Shown here in pieces: positions 42,413 to 51,839 of a stretch of DNA of 64,000 bases. The position numbers and the translations under genes are program-made. The DNA is from JAKPAM01 sp047601745 (GTDB lineage: Bacteria; Pseudomonadota; Gammaproteobacteria; Burkholderiales; Burkholderiaceae_E). Numbering within the stretch: the first letter of the stretch is position 1; each line of letters opens with the position of its first letter. Where the stretch lies: contig JASGIS010000001.1 in the NCBI GenBank assembly GCA_047601745.1, forward strand, positions 1,364,001 to 1,428,000, read 5' to 3'. The notes beneath the pieces are model-generated. The model was not told the DNA's origin. It ran no database searches and saw nothing but the letters and a program-made list of their open reading frames with translations.

Positions 42413-43195
42413 TCACATCCCGGCGACGCGTTCCCAGAACGAGAACAGCGCCGACGTGATCATCATGCAGATGAACCCGATCAGCAGCAGCAGCAGGCCG
42501 CGCGTGAGCAGCCGCGGCGTGATCGTCGGCATCTGCGGACCCAGCGAACCGATCCATTGGCCGGGGTGGGAGAGGCCGGCCGCCGGGCGCGTCCTGTTGC
42601 CCTGCAACTGGCGCGACAACTGGGCGGTTTCGGCGCGCGCCGTCGCCGCGATCTGCAGCGCCCGCGCGTTGTCGCACTTGAACGGCAGCACGTTCGGATG
42701 GATCGCGCGCGCGGCCGACAGGTTGGCGAGCACCTCCTTGACCGGCGGCGTCTCCAGCACGTCCATCTCTTCGGCCATCCTGCGCACGACCTGGTAGCCC
42801 TGCTGGCAGATCGTGCGCGCTTCCTCGGCTTCGCCGCGCGCGGCATCGAGCTGGGTCTGCACGGCGTCGATCTTGGTCTGCACGGCCCGCTCGACCGGCG
42901 TCAATCCGCCGGCGTCGGTGACCTGCTTTTCGCGCGCCGCCTGCGCGACGGCGATCGTCAGCGGATCGGCATCGCGCGGGCCGCGCGTCTCGAGCAGCAT
43001 CACGCCGCGCGTCGGCACGTCGGCGGGCCGCCATACGAGCTTGCACTTGGCGCAGCGGTGCGACAGGTGCGGGGGGTTGGTCCAGCCCGTCGTCTCGTCC
43101 GGCGCGTCGATGTGCTGGAACAGGCAGCGCGGGCAGTAGAGCACCATCCGGATCGGTTCCGGCGGGTTCTCGGCGAGGGATGCGGCTTCAGTCAT
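42413..43195 (-). CDS. Zn-ribbon protein with C-terminal membrane anchor
   Basis: A 260-residue protein. A CPRC...CAKC Zn ribbon lies at residues 21-51, a helical/coiled region from 95 to 190 ('KIDAVQTQLDAARGEAEEA'), and one membrane helix near the C-terminus ('LLLLLIGFICMMITSALF'). The ribbon would face the cytoplasm if C-terminally anchored. I do not recognise the family. It is followed (upstream on the minus strand) by a small YqaE-like gene. Confidence 0.7.
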   Translation of the reverse strand: MTEAASLAENPPEPIRMVLYCPRCLFQHIDAPDETTGWTNPPHLSHRCAKCKLVWRPADVPTRGVMLLETRGPRDADPLTIAVAQAAREKQVTDAGGLTPVERAVQTKIDAVQTQLDAARGEAEEARTICQQGYQVVRRMAEEMDVLETPPVKEVLANLSAARAIHPNVLPFKCDNARALQIAATARAETAQLSRQLQGNRTRPAAGLSHPGQWIGSLGPQMPTITPRLLTRGLLLLLIGFICMMITSALFSFWERVAGM

Positions 43196-43280
43196 TGCCC
43201 GGTCGATTCTAGGAGCGAGCGAGCGGGACCGATGGCCCGATCCGACCGCCGGCCGACGATCGACGGTCGGCGGCGCTTCG

Positions 43281-43469
43281 TCAACGGCCGAGCGCTTTCT
43301 CGATCTTCTTGTCGGTCTTGTACTGGCTGAGCGCGTAGACCGACCAGATCGCGGCCGGCAGCCAGCCGATCAGCGTGATCTGCAGGATCAGGCAGATGAT
43401 GCCGGCGAACGGACGGCCGATCGTGAAGAACTGCAGCCACGGAAGCAGGATCGCGAGCAGGAGTCGCAT
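43281..43469 (-). CDS. YqaE/Pmp3-like small membrane protein
   Basis: A 62-residue protein with two membrane helices: 'LLLAILLPWLQFFTIG' and 'FAGIICLILQITLIGWLPAAIWSVYAL', then a Lys-rich tail. The 'GWLPAAIWSVYAL' end matches the Pmp3/YqaE pattern (GxxPGxxHAxxxI). These proteolipids influence membrane potential and salt tolerance. The order of helices and length fit. Confidence 0.75.
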   Translation of the reverse strand: MRLLLAILLPWLQFFTIGRPFAGIICLILQITLIGWLPAAIWSVYALSQYKTDKKIEKALGR

Positions 43470-43536
43470 CGGGCTGGAACCTCTGTCGGAAGCGGGGGTG
43501 GGATTCGGGGCGCCGCGGCAGGGGGAGGGGGGCCGC

Positions 43537-44535
43537 CTATTGCGGCTTGATGCCCGCCCGTTCGGTGATGTCCTTCATCTGCTTGAGTTCGACGTCGATG
43601 CGCCGGGCGACTGACGCGCCGTCCTGGTAGACGGGCACGATGTTGGCGTCGAGGACCTTCTGGACGACCGCCGGTTGCCTGGCGGCATCGGCCAGCGCGT
43701 CGCTCAGGCGTTTCTCAACGTCGGCAGGCAACTTGGCGGGCGCGAGGAACAGCAGCCAGCTCTCGATCGCGGCGCCGGGGTAGCCGGCTTCGGCGATCGT
43801 CGGCACCTCGGGCAGGCTGGGCAGCCGCTTGTCGGAGAACGTCGCCAGCGCCTTGAGCTTGCCGGCGCGCACCTGCGGCACCGAGGCCAGCGCGGTGTCG
43901 ACGGCCATCGGGATGTGGCCGCCGATCAGCGCGGTCAGGTTCGGCGAGCTGCCGCTGTGCGGCACGTGCACGACCGCGAGCTTGGCTTCGGCGTTCAGCA
44001 GCTCGCCGGCGAAGTGGCCGGCATTGCCCAGCCCGTACGAGCCGAACGTCCATTTCTGCGGCTCGGCCCTGGCCCGGTCGACGAACGCGGCCACCGTCGA
44101 CGGACCGTCCGGCGTCGTCAGCAGGACCAGCGGCAACGCGGCGACCATGCCGAGCGGCGTGAAGCTCGTGCGCGGATCGTAGGGCAGCGACTTGAACGTG
44201 TACGGATTGATCGTCAGCGTCGAGTTGCCGGTGAAGAAGATCGTATAGCCGTCGGCGGGCGCCGAGGCGACCTGCTGGGCGGCGACCACGGCACCGGCGC
44301 CGGGCCGGTTCTCGACGACGACCGGCTGGCCGAGCCGTTCGGACAGCGGGCCCGCGAACAGTCGGGCGACGGTGTCGCCCGCGCCGCCCGGCGGATAGCC
44401 GACGACCAGCTTGATCGGCTTGTCGGGGTAAGCGGCGAGGGCGCCCGTGCCGGACAGCGCCAGGCCGACGATGGCCAGGGCCGCGGCGACGCGGGGCAGG
44501 CGGCGGATAGCGGTGTTCAAGCGAGGTCTCCTCAT
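43537..44535 (-). CDS. Bug-family TTT substrate-binding protein
   Basis: A 332-residue periplasmic receptor with an Arg-rich Sec leader ('AAALAIVGLALSGTGALA') and the family signs 'VVGYPPGGAGDTVARL', 'VVVENRPGAGAVVAAQ' and 'SLPEVPTIAEAGYPGAA'. Its ATG at 44535 overlaps the stop of the alpha/beta hydrolase gene by four bases; a TTG eight codons on with a GGAG site is an alternative. It lacks close similarity to the two Bug genes at the left edge. No TctA/B nearby. Confidence 0.9.
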   Translation of the reverse strand: MRRPRLNTAIRRLPRVAAALAIVGLALSGTGALAAYPDKPIKLVVGYPPGGAGDTVARLFAGPLSERLGQPVVVENRPGAGAVVAAQQVASAPADGYTIFFTGNSTLTINPYTFKSLPYDPRTSFTPLGMVAALPLVLLTTPDGPSTVAAFVDRARAEPQKWTFGSYGLGNAGHFAGELLNAEAKLAVVHVPHSGSSPNLTALIGGHIPMAVDTALASVPQVRAGKLKALATFSDKRLPSLPEVPTIAEAGYPGAAIESWLLFLAPAKLPADVEKRLSDALADAARQPAVVQKVLDANIVPVYQDGASVARRIDVELKQMKDITERAGIKPQ

Positions 44536-45575
44536 CGGCTGCGCGGCCAGCCCGCCAGCAGTCCGCGGATCCCGGCGACGAAGGCCAGCGGCTGGTCGAG
44601 CATCAGGTGGTGGGCGGCGTCGGGGATCGCCAGCATCGGCGAGCCAGCCGGCGCCTGCGAACGCAGGAAGTCGAGCGCGCCGTTGTCGATCAGCGACGAG
44701 CGTTCGCCCCAGACGACCGCGAGCGGGCAGCGCGCGCCGGCCAGGTCGGTGGCGGCATCGCTCATCCGGTAGTCGCGCCACATGAACGGGTCGAAGCGCC
44801 AGGTCCAGCCCATGCGGTCGGGCTGGCCGGGCAGCGGCGCCGGCTTGAGCGAACCGCGGGCGATGTGCTCGACGATGAAACGGTGTTCGCACGATTGCTC
44901 GGGAACGAAGCGGAAGCGCTGCATCGCGTCGTCCAGCGTTTCGTACACGCGGGTCTCGCGCGGCTCGGGCGTCGGCGGGCGTTCGGCCCGGCGCGCGGCG
45001 CGCATCGCCGACGACATGATCGGCGAGTCGGCGATGATGACGCCGCCCAGCGTCTCGCCGTGCCGTGCCGCGGTGGCGACGGTCGGAAAGCCGCCGAACG
45101 AATGGCCGAGCACGATGGGCCTGGCGTGCGGATGTTCGCGCAGGCCGCCGGCCTCGATCGCGTCCATCACTTCTTGCACGAAGCCGTCGATCGAGTAGGC
45201 CGGGCGCCAGCCCGAGCCGCCCATGCCGGACCACGAGATCGCGGCGACCCGGTAGTCGTCGGCGAACAGCGGCGCGAGGAATTCCCACCAGCCGGCGTGC
45301 GCGCGGTTGCCGTGCAGCAGCAGCAGGCCGGGCTTGCCGCGCTCGCCCCAGGTCAGCAACTCGATGTCGGCGCCGGCGGCATCGAAGCGCGAGCGTTCGG
45401 GGGCCCGCGCGAGCGCCCGGCGGAACCAGGCCGGAGGCTCGGGCGGCTCGACGCCGGCCGGCAGCGGCGCGAGCAGCGGGGCCGGGCGGGCGCGTCGCGC
45501 CGGTGAAGCGGCCGAGGCGGCCGAAGCGGCCCGGCCGGCCGCGAGCGGGGATCGGGCAGCGTCGGCCATCGTCAT
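44532..45575 (-). CDS. Alpha/beta hydrolase
   Basis: A 347-residue alpha/beta-hydrolase-fold enzyme with nucleophile elbow 'GHSFGGFP', oxyanion strand 'GLLLLHGNRAHAGWWE', the Asp-bearing 'AVVWGERSSLID' and the late His in 'DAAHHLML'. The first 40 residues are Ala-rich and probably disordered. Substrate is unknown; with a thiolase just upstream and a carboxylate receptor after it, an ester or thioester is plausible. Coupled to the Bug gene by a four-base overlap. Confidence 0.88.
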   Translation of the reverse strand: MTMADAARSPLAAGRAASAASAASPARRARPAPLLAPLPAGVEPPEPPAWFRRALARAPERSRFDAAGADIELLTWGERGKPGLLLLHGNRAHAGWWEFLAPLFADDYRVAAISWSGMGGSGWRPAYSIDGFVQEVMDAIEAGGLREHPHARPIVLGHSFGGFPTVATAARHGETLGGVIIADSPIMSSAMRAARRAERPPTPEPRETRVYETLDDAMQRFRFVPEQSCEHRFIVEHIARGSLKPAPLPGQPDRMGWTWRFDPFMWRDYRMSDAATDLAGARCPLAVVWGERSSLIDNGALDFLRSQAPAGSPMLAIPDAAHHLMLDQPLAFVAGIRGLLAGWPRSR

Positions 45576-45582
45576 GCGCCGC

Positions 45583-46785
45583 TCAGAAGATTTCGAACAG
45601 GCCGGCCGCGCCCATGCCGCCGCCGATGCACATCGTGACCACGCCGTACTTGGCGCCGCGGCGCTTGCCTTCGATCAGCACGTGGCCGGTCATCCGCGCG
45701 CCCGACATGCCATACGGGTGGCCGATCGAGATCGCGCCGCCGTTGACGTTCAGCAGCTCGTTGGGGATGCCGAGCTTGTCGCGGCAGTACAGCGCCTGCG
45801 ACGCGAAGGCCTCGTTCAGTTCCCAGATGCCGATGTCGTCGATCTTCAGGCCGTGCAGCTTCAGCAGCTTCGGAATCGCGAACACCGGACCGATGCCCAT
45901 CTCGTCCGGATCGCAGCCGGCCACCGCCATGCCGCGATAGGCGCCGAGCGGCTTCAGGCCGCGGCGCTCGGCTTCCTTGGCTTCCATCAGCACGCTGGCC
46001 GACGCGCCGTCGGACAACTGCGACGCGTTGCCGGCGGTGATGAACTTGCCTTCCTTGATCTTCTGCCCGTTCTTGAACACCGGCTGCAGCTTGGACAGGT
46101 CTTCGAGCGTCGTGCTGGGGCGGTTGCCTTCGTCCTTGGCCAGCTTGACGGTCTTCTCGGACACCTGTCCGGTGGCCTTGTCGGCGACCAGCATCACCGA
46201 CTCGAACGGAACGATCTCGTCGTCGAACTTGCCGGCGGCCTGCGCGGCGGCCGTGCGCTGCTGCGACTGCAGCGCGAACGCGTCCTGCTGCTCACGCGTG
46301 ATGCCGTAGCGCTCGGCGACGATCTCGGCGGTCTCGAGCATCGTCATGTACAGCGCCGGCATGTGCTGGACCAGCCACGGATCCTGCGCGCGGAAGCGGT
46401 TGGCGTGCTCGTTCTGGCACAGCGAGATCTGCTCGAGGCCGCCGCCGACGGCGATCTGCAGGCCGTCGTGCAGGATTTCCTTGGCCGCGGTGGCGATCGC
46501 CATCAGGCCCGACGAGCACTGGCGGTCGAGCGTCATCGCCGACACCGTGGTCGGCAGGCCGGCGCGCATCGCGCACTGGCGGGCGGTGTTGCCGCCGGTC
46601 GTGCCCTGCTGGACCGCGGCGCCCATGATGACGTCCTCGACCAGGCCGGGCTCGATGCCGGCGCGGCGGACGGCCTCGGCGATCGCGTGGCCGCCGAGCG
46701 TCTGCGCCTGCGTGTTGTTGAACGCACCGCGATGGGCCTTGCCGATCGGGGTGCGGGCGGTTGAAACGATGACGGCTTCACGCAT
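45583..46785 (-). CDS. Acetyl-CoA acetyltransferase / 3-ketoacyl-CoA thiolase
   Basis: A 400-residue thiolase with all catalytic parts: nucleophile in 'TLDRQCSSGLMAI', 'ELNEAFASQAL', 'NVNGGAISIGHPYGMSG' (His) and 'TMCIGGGMGAAGLFE' (Cys). It cleaves 3-ketoacyl-CoA or condenses acetyl-CoA. It is divergent from two acyl-CoA dehydrogenase genes and heads an operon with the hydrolase and Bug receptor. Confidence 0.95.
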   Translation of the reverse strand: MREAVIVSTARTPIGKAHRGAFNNTQAQTLGGHAIAEAVRRAGIEPGLVEDVIMGAAVQQGTTGGNTARQCAMRAGLPTTVSAMTLDRQCSSGLMAIATAAKEILHDGLQIAVGGGLEQISLCQNEHANRFRAQDPWLVQHMPALYMTMLETAEIVAERYGITREQQDAFALQSQQRTAAAQAAGKFDDEIVPFESVMLVADKATGQVSEKTVKLAKDEGNRPSTTLEDLSKLQPVFKNGQKIKEGKFITAGNASQLSDGASASVLMEAKEAERRGLKPLGAYRGMAVAGCDPDEMGIGPVFAIPKLLKLHGLKIDDIGIWELNEAFASQALYCRDKLGIPNELLNVNGGAISIGHPYGMSGARMTGHVLIEGKRRGAKYGVVTMCIGGGMGAAGLFEIF

Positions 46786-46996
46786 GAGGTTCTCCTTGGG
46801 ATCGCCGCCCGGCTAGCGACGGACGAGACCTTCTGAATATGTGGTATGGTTTCCGAGCACCTTAAGTGCAGCCCCGATCATATCCTTTCGGGCTGCAATC
46901 CGAAAAATTCAAATCTTCGGTCTGTGGTCTGACGGCAGGGTTCGCCGCTCGCGTCGATCGGCCGTCGCAGACCGGATCGGCACGGAGAGCCCTCGA
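46786..46996. promoter_or_regulatory. Divergent promoter region between thiolase and acyl-CoA dehydrogenase genes
   Basis: A 211-bp gap. A stem-loop with GCAGCCC (46868-46874) and GGGCTGC (46890-46896) arms stands in the middle, followed by an A-rich run. AT-rich stretches near 46835-46855 could hold the -10 elements. GGAGAG lies upstream of the dehydrogenase start at 46997. An operator is likely but no family match is claimed. Confidence 0.35.
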
Positions 46997-48190
46997 ATGG
47001 CGGTGACACTCGATACGAGCTTCCGGCAGGAAGTGCGGGCCTGGCTCGAAGCCAACTGCCCGCCCGAAATGCGTACGCCCGAAACCGGCGACGACGATAC
47101 CTGCTGGGGCGGACGCAACTTCCGGTTCAAGTCCGACGCGCAGCGCGTCTGGATGCAGCGAATGGGCGAGAAGGGCTGGACGGTGCCCGAATGGCCCAGG
47201 GAATACGGCGGCGGCGGGCTGAGCGCCGAGCAGACGGCGATCCTGCGGCAGGAGATGCGCGCGCTGAAATGCCGCGTGCCGCTGTCGAGCTTCGGCATCT
47301 GGATGCTGGGGCCGGCGCTGCTCAAGTACGGATCCGAGGAGCAGAAGCGGCATTACCTGCCGCAGATCGCGCGCGGCGAGATCCGCTGGTGCCAGGGTTA
47401 TTCGGAGCCGAACGCCGGTTCGGACCTGGCCTCGCTGCAGACGCGCGCGGTGCTCGACGGCGATCACTTCATCGTCAACGGCAGCAAGATCTGGACTTCC
47501 TACGCGGACAAGGCCGACTGGATCTTCTGCCTGGTCCGTACCGACCCGGGCGCCAAGAAGCATACGGGCATCAGCTTCCTGCTGTTCGACATGGCCTCGC
47601 CGGGCGTCTCGACCCGGCCGATCACGCTGATCTCGGGCGCGTCCCCGTTCTGCCAGACCTTCTTCGAGGACGTGCGGGTGCCGGCCTCGCAGCTCGTCGG
47701 CGAGCTGAACGGCGGCTGGGAGATCGCCAAGTACCTGCTGGGTCACGAGCGCACGATGATCAGCTCGATCGGCGACCGTTCGGCCGGCGGCCCGACGGTG
47801 TCGCAGCAGGTGGTGGCGTCCATCGGGCTGGACGCGCAGGGGCGGCTCGACGATCCGGCGCTGCGCACGCGGCTGGCGACGCTCGAGATCGATGAGTACG
47901 CGTTCCGGCTCGCGCAGCAGCGTGCCGGCGACCAGGCCCGCACGGGCGGCGGCGACGGCGGTGCGCCGTCGATGCTCAAGTACTACGGTTCGGAGCTGAA
48001 CAAGCGCCGGCACGAGGTGCTGATGTCGGGCGGCGGCATCGACGCGCTCGAATGGGAAGGCGAGCGTTCGGACAACGGCGCGCGGGCGCGCGCGTGGCTG
48101 CGCACCAAGGCCAATTCGATCGAGGGCGGCACGAGCGAGGTGCAGTTGAACATATTGGTCAAGCGCGTGCTCGGCCTGCCGGGCGCTTGA
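46997..48190 (+). CDS. Acyl-CoA dehydrogenase, first of pair
   Basis: A 397-residue flavoprotein of the acyl-CoA dehydrogenase family. It shows 'WCQGYSEPNAGSDLASLQT', the 'GSKIWTSYADKADWIFCLVRT' FAD-binding region and 'ANSIEGGTSEVQLNILVKRVLG' at the C-terminus. ATG 46997 has GGAGAG upstream and begins the helical domain; the frame opens earlier (46841) in what looks like leader DNA. Next gene is a second dehydrogenase 16 bp on, so a heteromeric alpha2beta2 enzyme as in FadE/ChsE pairs is likely. Confidence 0.93.
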   Translation: MAVTLDTSFRQEVRAWLEANCPPEMRTPETGDDDTCWGGRNFRFKSDAQRVWMQRMGEKGWTVPEWPREYGGGGLSAEQTAILRQEMRALKCRVPLSSFGIWMLGPALLKYGSEEQKRHYLPQIARGEIRWCQGYSEPNAGSDLASLQTRAVLDGDHFIVNGSKIWTSYADKADWIFCLVRTDPGAKKHTGISFLLFDMASPGVSTRPITLISGASPFCQTFFEDVRVPASQLVGELNGGWEIAKYLLGHERTMISSIGDRSAGGPTVSQQVVASIGLDAQGRLDDPALRTRLATLEIDEYAFRLAQQRAGDQARTGGGDGGAPSMLKYYGSELNKRRHEVLMSGGGIDALEWEGERSDNGARARAWLRTKANSIEGGTSEVQLNILVKRVLGLPGA

Positions 48191-48206
48191 TAGGAGACTG
48201 ACGAAC

Positions 48207-49376
48207 ATGGCTTTGGTGTGGGATGAGCAGCAGCAGATGCTGCAGGACAGCGCGAGCGTCTTCATCAACGAGAACGCGCCGGTCGCGCACCTGCGCGAAC
48301 TGCGCGACGGACACGATGCCGACGGTTATTCGCGGCCGCTGTGGAAACGCTTCGGCGAGATGGGCTTCGCCGGCGTGCTGGTGCGCGAATCGTTCGGCGG
48401 ACTGGGCCTCGGGCAGGCCGAGGCCGGCGTGCTGATGCAGTCGCTGGGCCGCACGATCGCGCCGTCGCCGCTGTGGTCGACCGGCGTGGTCGCGGCCAGC
48501 GCGATCGGCGCGGCGGGCAGCGATGCGCAGAAGCAGGCGTGGCTGCCGCGGATCGCGGCGGCCGACTGCGTGATCGCGTTCGCGGTCGACGAGGGCGTCA
48601 AGCACCGGCCCGACCGGATCGCGACCCGGGTCGGCCGGGCGGCGGGCGACGGACTGGTGCTGAACGGCAGCAAGGCGTTCGTCGTCGACGGGCACGTGGC
48701 CGACCTGCTGATCGTCGCCGCGGCCGGCCCCGACGACGGCGCGGTGACGCTGCTGCTGGTCGACCCGAAGGCCGAGGGCGTGACGATCGAGCGCACGATC
48801 ATGGCCGACGCGCACAACGCGGCGCGCGTGCGCTTCGACGGCGTGGCGCTGCCGGCCGACGCGGTGCTCGGCGGCGCCGCGCAGCTCGGCCGGGGGGCCG
48901 CGACGCTGGCGCGCGTGCTGGACGTCGGCCGCGCCGCGGCGGCGGCCGAATTGCAGGGCCTGTCGGACGAGGTGTTCGCGCGGACCGTCGGCTACCTGAA
49001 GGAGCGCAAGCAGTTCGGGCGGCTGATCGGCGAGTACCAGGCGCTGCAGCATCGCGCGGCGATCCTGTACACCGAGATCGAGGTCTCGCGGGCGGCCGTG
49101 CTGAACGCCGCGCAGCGGCTCGATGCGAGCAGCGGCGATGCCGGGTCCGACGAGCAGGCGCGGGCGGCCGCGGCCAAGGCCGTGATCGTCGCCAAGGCTC
49201 GCGCCGGCGCGAGCGCGACGCTGGCCGTGCAGGAAGGCGTGCAGATGCACGGCGGCATGGGCATGACCGAAGACCTGGATTTCGGCCTGTTCATGAAGCG
49301 TGCGCGCGTGCTGCAGGAACTGTTCGGCGACAGCGAGTACCAGGCCGACCGTTTCGCGGCGCAGGCCGGTTACTGA
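48207..49376 (+). CDS. Acyl-CoA dehydrogenase, second of pair
   Basis: A 389-residue acyl-CoA-dehydrogenase-fold protein. It keeps 'GLGLGQAEAGVLMQSLGR', 'LNGSKAFVVDGHVADLLIV' and 'HGGMGMTEDLDFG', but with weaker FAD and substrate motifs than its neighbour. Such second subunits are often non-catalytic partners of the first. Start 48207 has GGAG upstream. Probable partner of the preceding gene; substrate could be a bulky acyl-CoA. Confidence 0.9.
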   Translation: MALVWDEQQQMLQDSASVFINENAPVAHLRELRDGHDADGYSRPLWKRFGEMGFAGVLVRESFGGLGLGQAEAGVLMQSLGRTIAPSPLWSTGVVAASAIGAAGSDAQKQAWLPRIAAADCVIAFAVDEGVKHRPDRIATRVGRAAGDGLVLNGSKAFVVDGHVADLLIVAAAGPDDGAVTLLLVDPKAEGVTIERTIMADAHNAARVRFDGVALPADAVLGGAAQLGRGAATLARVLDVGRAAAAAELQGLSDEVFARTVGYLKERKQFGRLIGEYQALQHRAAILYTEIEVSRAAVLNAAQRLDASSGDAGSDEQARAAAAKAVIVAKARAGASATLAVQEGVQMHGGMGMTEDLDFGLFMKRARVLQELFGDSEYQADRFAAQAGY

Positions 49377-49476
49377 GGCCGGGAGCCTTCAGGGCGCGGC
49401 CGAAAAACGCTCAGCCTCCGACGCGATGATCGCCGCACGCCGGCCGCGACGGAACGCCGCCGGCGTGCGGGGCCGT

Positions 49477-50271
49477 TCACTGGCCTTTGAACGCGGGCTT
49501 GCGCTTGTCGACGAACGCGCGCGATGCCTCGCGATGATCGTCGGTGCCCATGCTGCGCACCTGCAGCGTCGCTTCGCCTTCGATCGACGCGCTCAGGCTC
49601 GACGTGGCGGCCTGGTTGATGTTGCGCTTGATGTGGCCGAGCGCGACCGACGGGCCCTGCGCGAGCGACTGGACGAATTCGTCGGCCTGGGCGTCGATCG
49701 CCGCGTCGGCGAACACGCGATGGACGAGGCCCAGCGCCAGCGCTTCGCCGGCCGTCAGCACCGGCGACAGCATCATCAGTTCGCGCGCGCGCGACGGGCC
49801 GACGATCTGCGTCAGGAAATAGCTGGCGCCGTAGTCGCCCGACAGGCCGACCTTGGCGAACGCCGTGGTCAGCTTCGCTCCTTCGCTGGCCAGGCGGAAG
49901 TCGCAGGCCATCGCCAGCGCCAGTCCCGCGCCGGCGGCCGCGCCGCGCAGCACGGCGATCGTCGGCTTGGCCATCGTGTGCAGCAGCCGCGATGCTTCGG
50001 CCCGGTGGATCAGGCTCTGCGTGCGCGTTTCGAAATTTTCGGGTTTGTCGCGGGCCGCCATGTTCTTGACGTCGCCGCCGGCGCAGAATGCCTGGCCGGC
50101 GCCGGTGAGCACCACCGCGCGGATGTCGGCATCGTTGGCGGCGCGCGTCAGCGCCGCGGTCAGCGCGGCCGACATGTCGAGCGACAGCGCGTTGCGCCGG
50201 TCGGGCCGGTTCATCGTCAGCGTCAGGACGCCGCGGTCGATCGATTCGAGCAGGTCGGGAGTGGTCGTCAT
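49477..50271 (-). CDS. Enoyl-CoA hydratase/isomerase
   Basis: A 264-residue crotonase-fold protein with 'NRPDRRNALSLDM', 'AFCAGGDVKNMA' and 'GAAAGAGLALAMACDFRLA'. It is a close paralogue of the hydratase at 6053-6880, with the same tail. It faces the dehydrogenase pair and is divergent from the MFS exporter. It would act after the dehydrogenase step in CoA-ester breakdown. Confidence 0.93.
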   Translation of the reverse strand: MTTTPDLLESIDRGVLTLTMNRPDRRNALSLDMSAALTAALTRAANDADIRAVVLTGAGQAFCAGGDVKNMAARDKPENFETRTQSLIHRAEASRLLHTMAKPTIAVLRGAAAGAGLALAMACDFRLASEGAKLTTAFAKVGLSGDYGASYFLTQIVGPSRARELMMLSPVLTAGEALALGLVHRVFADAAIDAQADEFVQSLAQGPSVALGHIKRNINQAATSSLSASIEGEATLQVRSMGTDDHREASRAFVDKRKPAFKGQ

Positions 50272-50324
50272 CGTGTCTCCATCATCGATTAATGAGAACT
50301 GAACGGATTTCGTCCGGAGATTGT

Positions 50325-51839
50325 ATGCGCAGGGCCGATGACGATCCGAGCGGGGCCGGCAGGGGTGCAGCGGGCGAAACCGGGATGGAGGCGAAGGACG
50401 GGACGGGCCAAGCCGCGACGGGCAAGGCCGACGGCGGCGCGGATCGACCGCCGGATGGCGCGTGGGACGCGATGGCCGCGCTCGATGCCGGCCTGCCGCC
50501 GGGACGCCGCGGCCTGGCGGTGTTCGGCCTGCTGCTGGCGCTGTCGATGACGGTGCTCGACTCGGCGATCGTCAACGTCGCGCTGCCGACGATGGCGCTC
50601 GATTTCGGCGTGACGCCGGCGCGGGCGGTGTGGATCGTGACGACGTACCAGCTGGCGGCCGTCATCGGGCTGTTGCCGTTCGCGTCGCTGGGCGAGATCT
50701 ACGGTTATCGGCGCGTGATGCTGATCGGCCTGGTCATGTTCGCGCTGATGTCGCTGTTCTGCGCGTTCGCGCCGACGATCGAGCTGCTGACGCTCGGCCG
50801 GGCGATCGAGGGACTGGCGTCGGCCGCCGTGATGAGCGTGTTCCCGGCGATGATCCGCTTCGTCCATCCGCCGCATCTGCTCGGCCGCGCGATCGGCCTG
50901 AACGCGATGACGGTCGCCGTCGGCTCGGCGCTGGGGCCGACCGTCGCGTCGGCGATCCTCGCGTTCAAGCCCTGGCCCTGGCTGTTCGGCGTCAACGTGC
51001 CGGTCGGCATGCTGGCGCTGGCGATCTGCTGGCGGATGCTGCCGCGCGTGCCGCTGGTCGCGCATCGCTTCGACGTCCGCAGCGCGATCGTCAACGCGCT
51101 GGCCGTGGGCCTGCTGGTGTTCAGCGCCGACGCGCTGGTCAAGGCGCCGGCGCGCGTGCTGTGGTCGCTGCCGCTGGCGGTGGCGCTGGGCTGGTGGCTG
51201 GTGCGGCGCGCGGCCACCCAGCCGGCTCCGCTGGTGCCGCTGGACCTGCTGCGGCTGCCGCCGATCGCGTTCGCGGTGGGCACCTCGGTCGCCACGTTCG
51301 CCGCGCAGGCAGGCGCGTACGTATCGCTGCCGTTCCATCTGCAGCATTTCTTCGGCCGCACGCAGTTCGCGACCGGCATGCTGATGACGGCCTGGCCGGC
51401 GGCCGCCGGCGTCGCCGCGCCGCTGGCCGGCCGGCTGTCGGACCGGATCGCCGCGTGGAAACTGTGCGCGCTGGGCGCGGCGATGATGGGCTTCGGTCTG
51501 CTGGGCCTGCGTTCGCTGCCGGCCGACGCGGCCGACCCGCTGCTGATCGTCTGCATGATGATGTGCGGCGCCGGTTTCGGGTGCTTCCAGGCGCCGAACA
51601 ATCGCACGATGCTGCAGAGCGCGCCGCGCGAGCGCAGCGGCAGCGCCGGCGGCATGCAGGCGATGGCACGCCAGTTCGGCATCATGTCCGGGTCGACGAC
51701 GGTCGCGCTGATCTTCGCGATGCAGGCGCAGCAGGATCCGAACCGGCAGGTGCTGTCGGCGATGGCGGTGGGCGTCTGCTACGCGTTCGCCGGTGCCGCG
51801 GTCAGCCTGGCGCGCGGCTGGGTGGGGCGCGACGCCTAG
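50325..51839 (+). CDS. MFS transporter, DHA2-type drug/multidrug exporter
   Basis: A 504-residue protein with about 14 membrane helices, the DHA2 layout. Helix 1 has 'LSMTVLDSAIVNVALPTM' (motif D1), loop 2-3 'GEIYGYRRVMLIGLVMF' (motif A) and helix 5 'GSALGPTVASAILA' (motif C). I use ATG 50325, with CCGGAGA just upstream; the frame opens at 50292. The first 40 residues are polar and disordered. It precedes the NRPS-PKS genes by 578 bp and may export the product. Confidence 0.92.
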   Translation: MRRADDDPSGAGRGAAGETGMEAKDGTGQAATGKADGGADRPPDGAWDAMAALDAGLPPGRRGLAVFGLLLALSMTVLDSAIVNVALPTMALDFGVTPARAVWIVTTYQLAAVIGLLPFASLGEIYGYRRVMLIGLVMFALMSLFCAFAPTIELLTLGRAIEGLASAAVMSVFPAMIRFVHPPHLLGRAIGLNAMTVAVGSALGPTVASAILAFKPWPWLFGVNVPVGMLALAICWRMLPRVPLVAHRFDVRSAIVNALAVGLLVFSADALVKAPARVLWSLPLAVALGWWLVRRAATQPAPLVPLDLLRLPPIAFAVGTSVATFAAQAGAYVSLPFHLQHFFGRTQFATGMLMTAWPAAAGVAAPLAGRLSDRIAAWKLCALGAAMMGFGLLGLRSLPADAADPLLIVCMMMCGAGFGCFQAPNNRTMLQSAPRERSGSAGGMQAMARQFGIMSGSTTVALIFAMQAQQDPNRQVLSAMAVGVCYAFAGAAVSLARGWVGRDA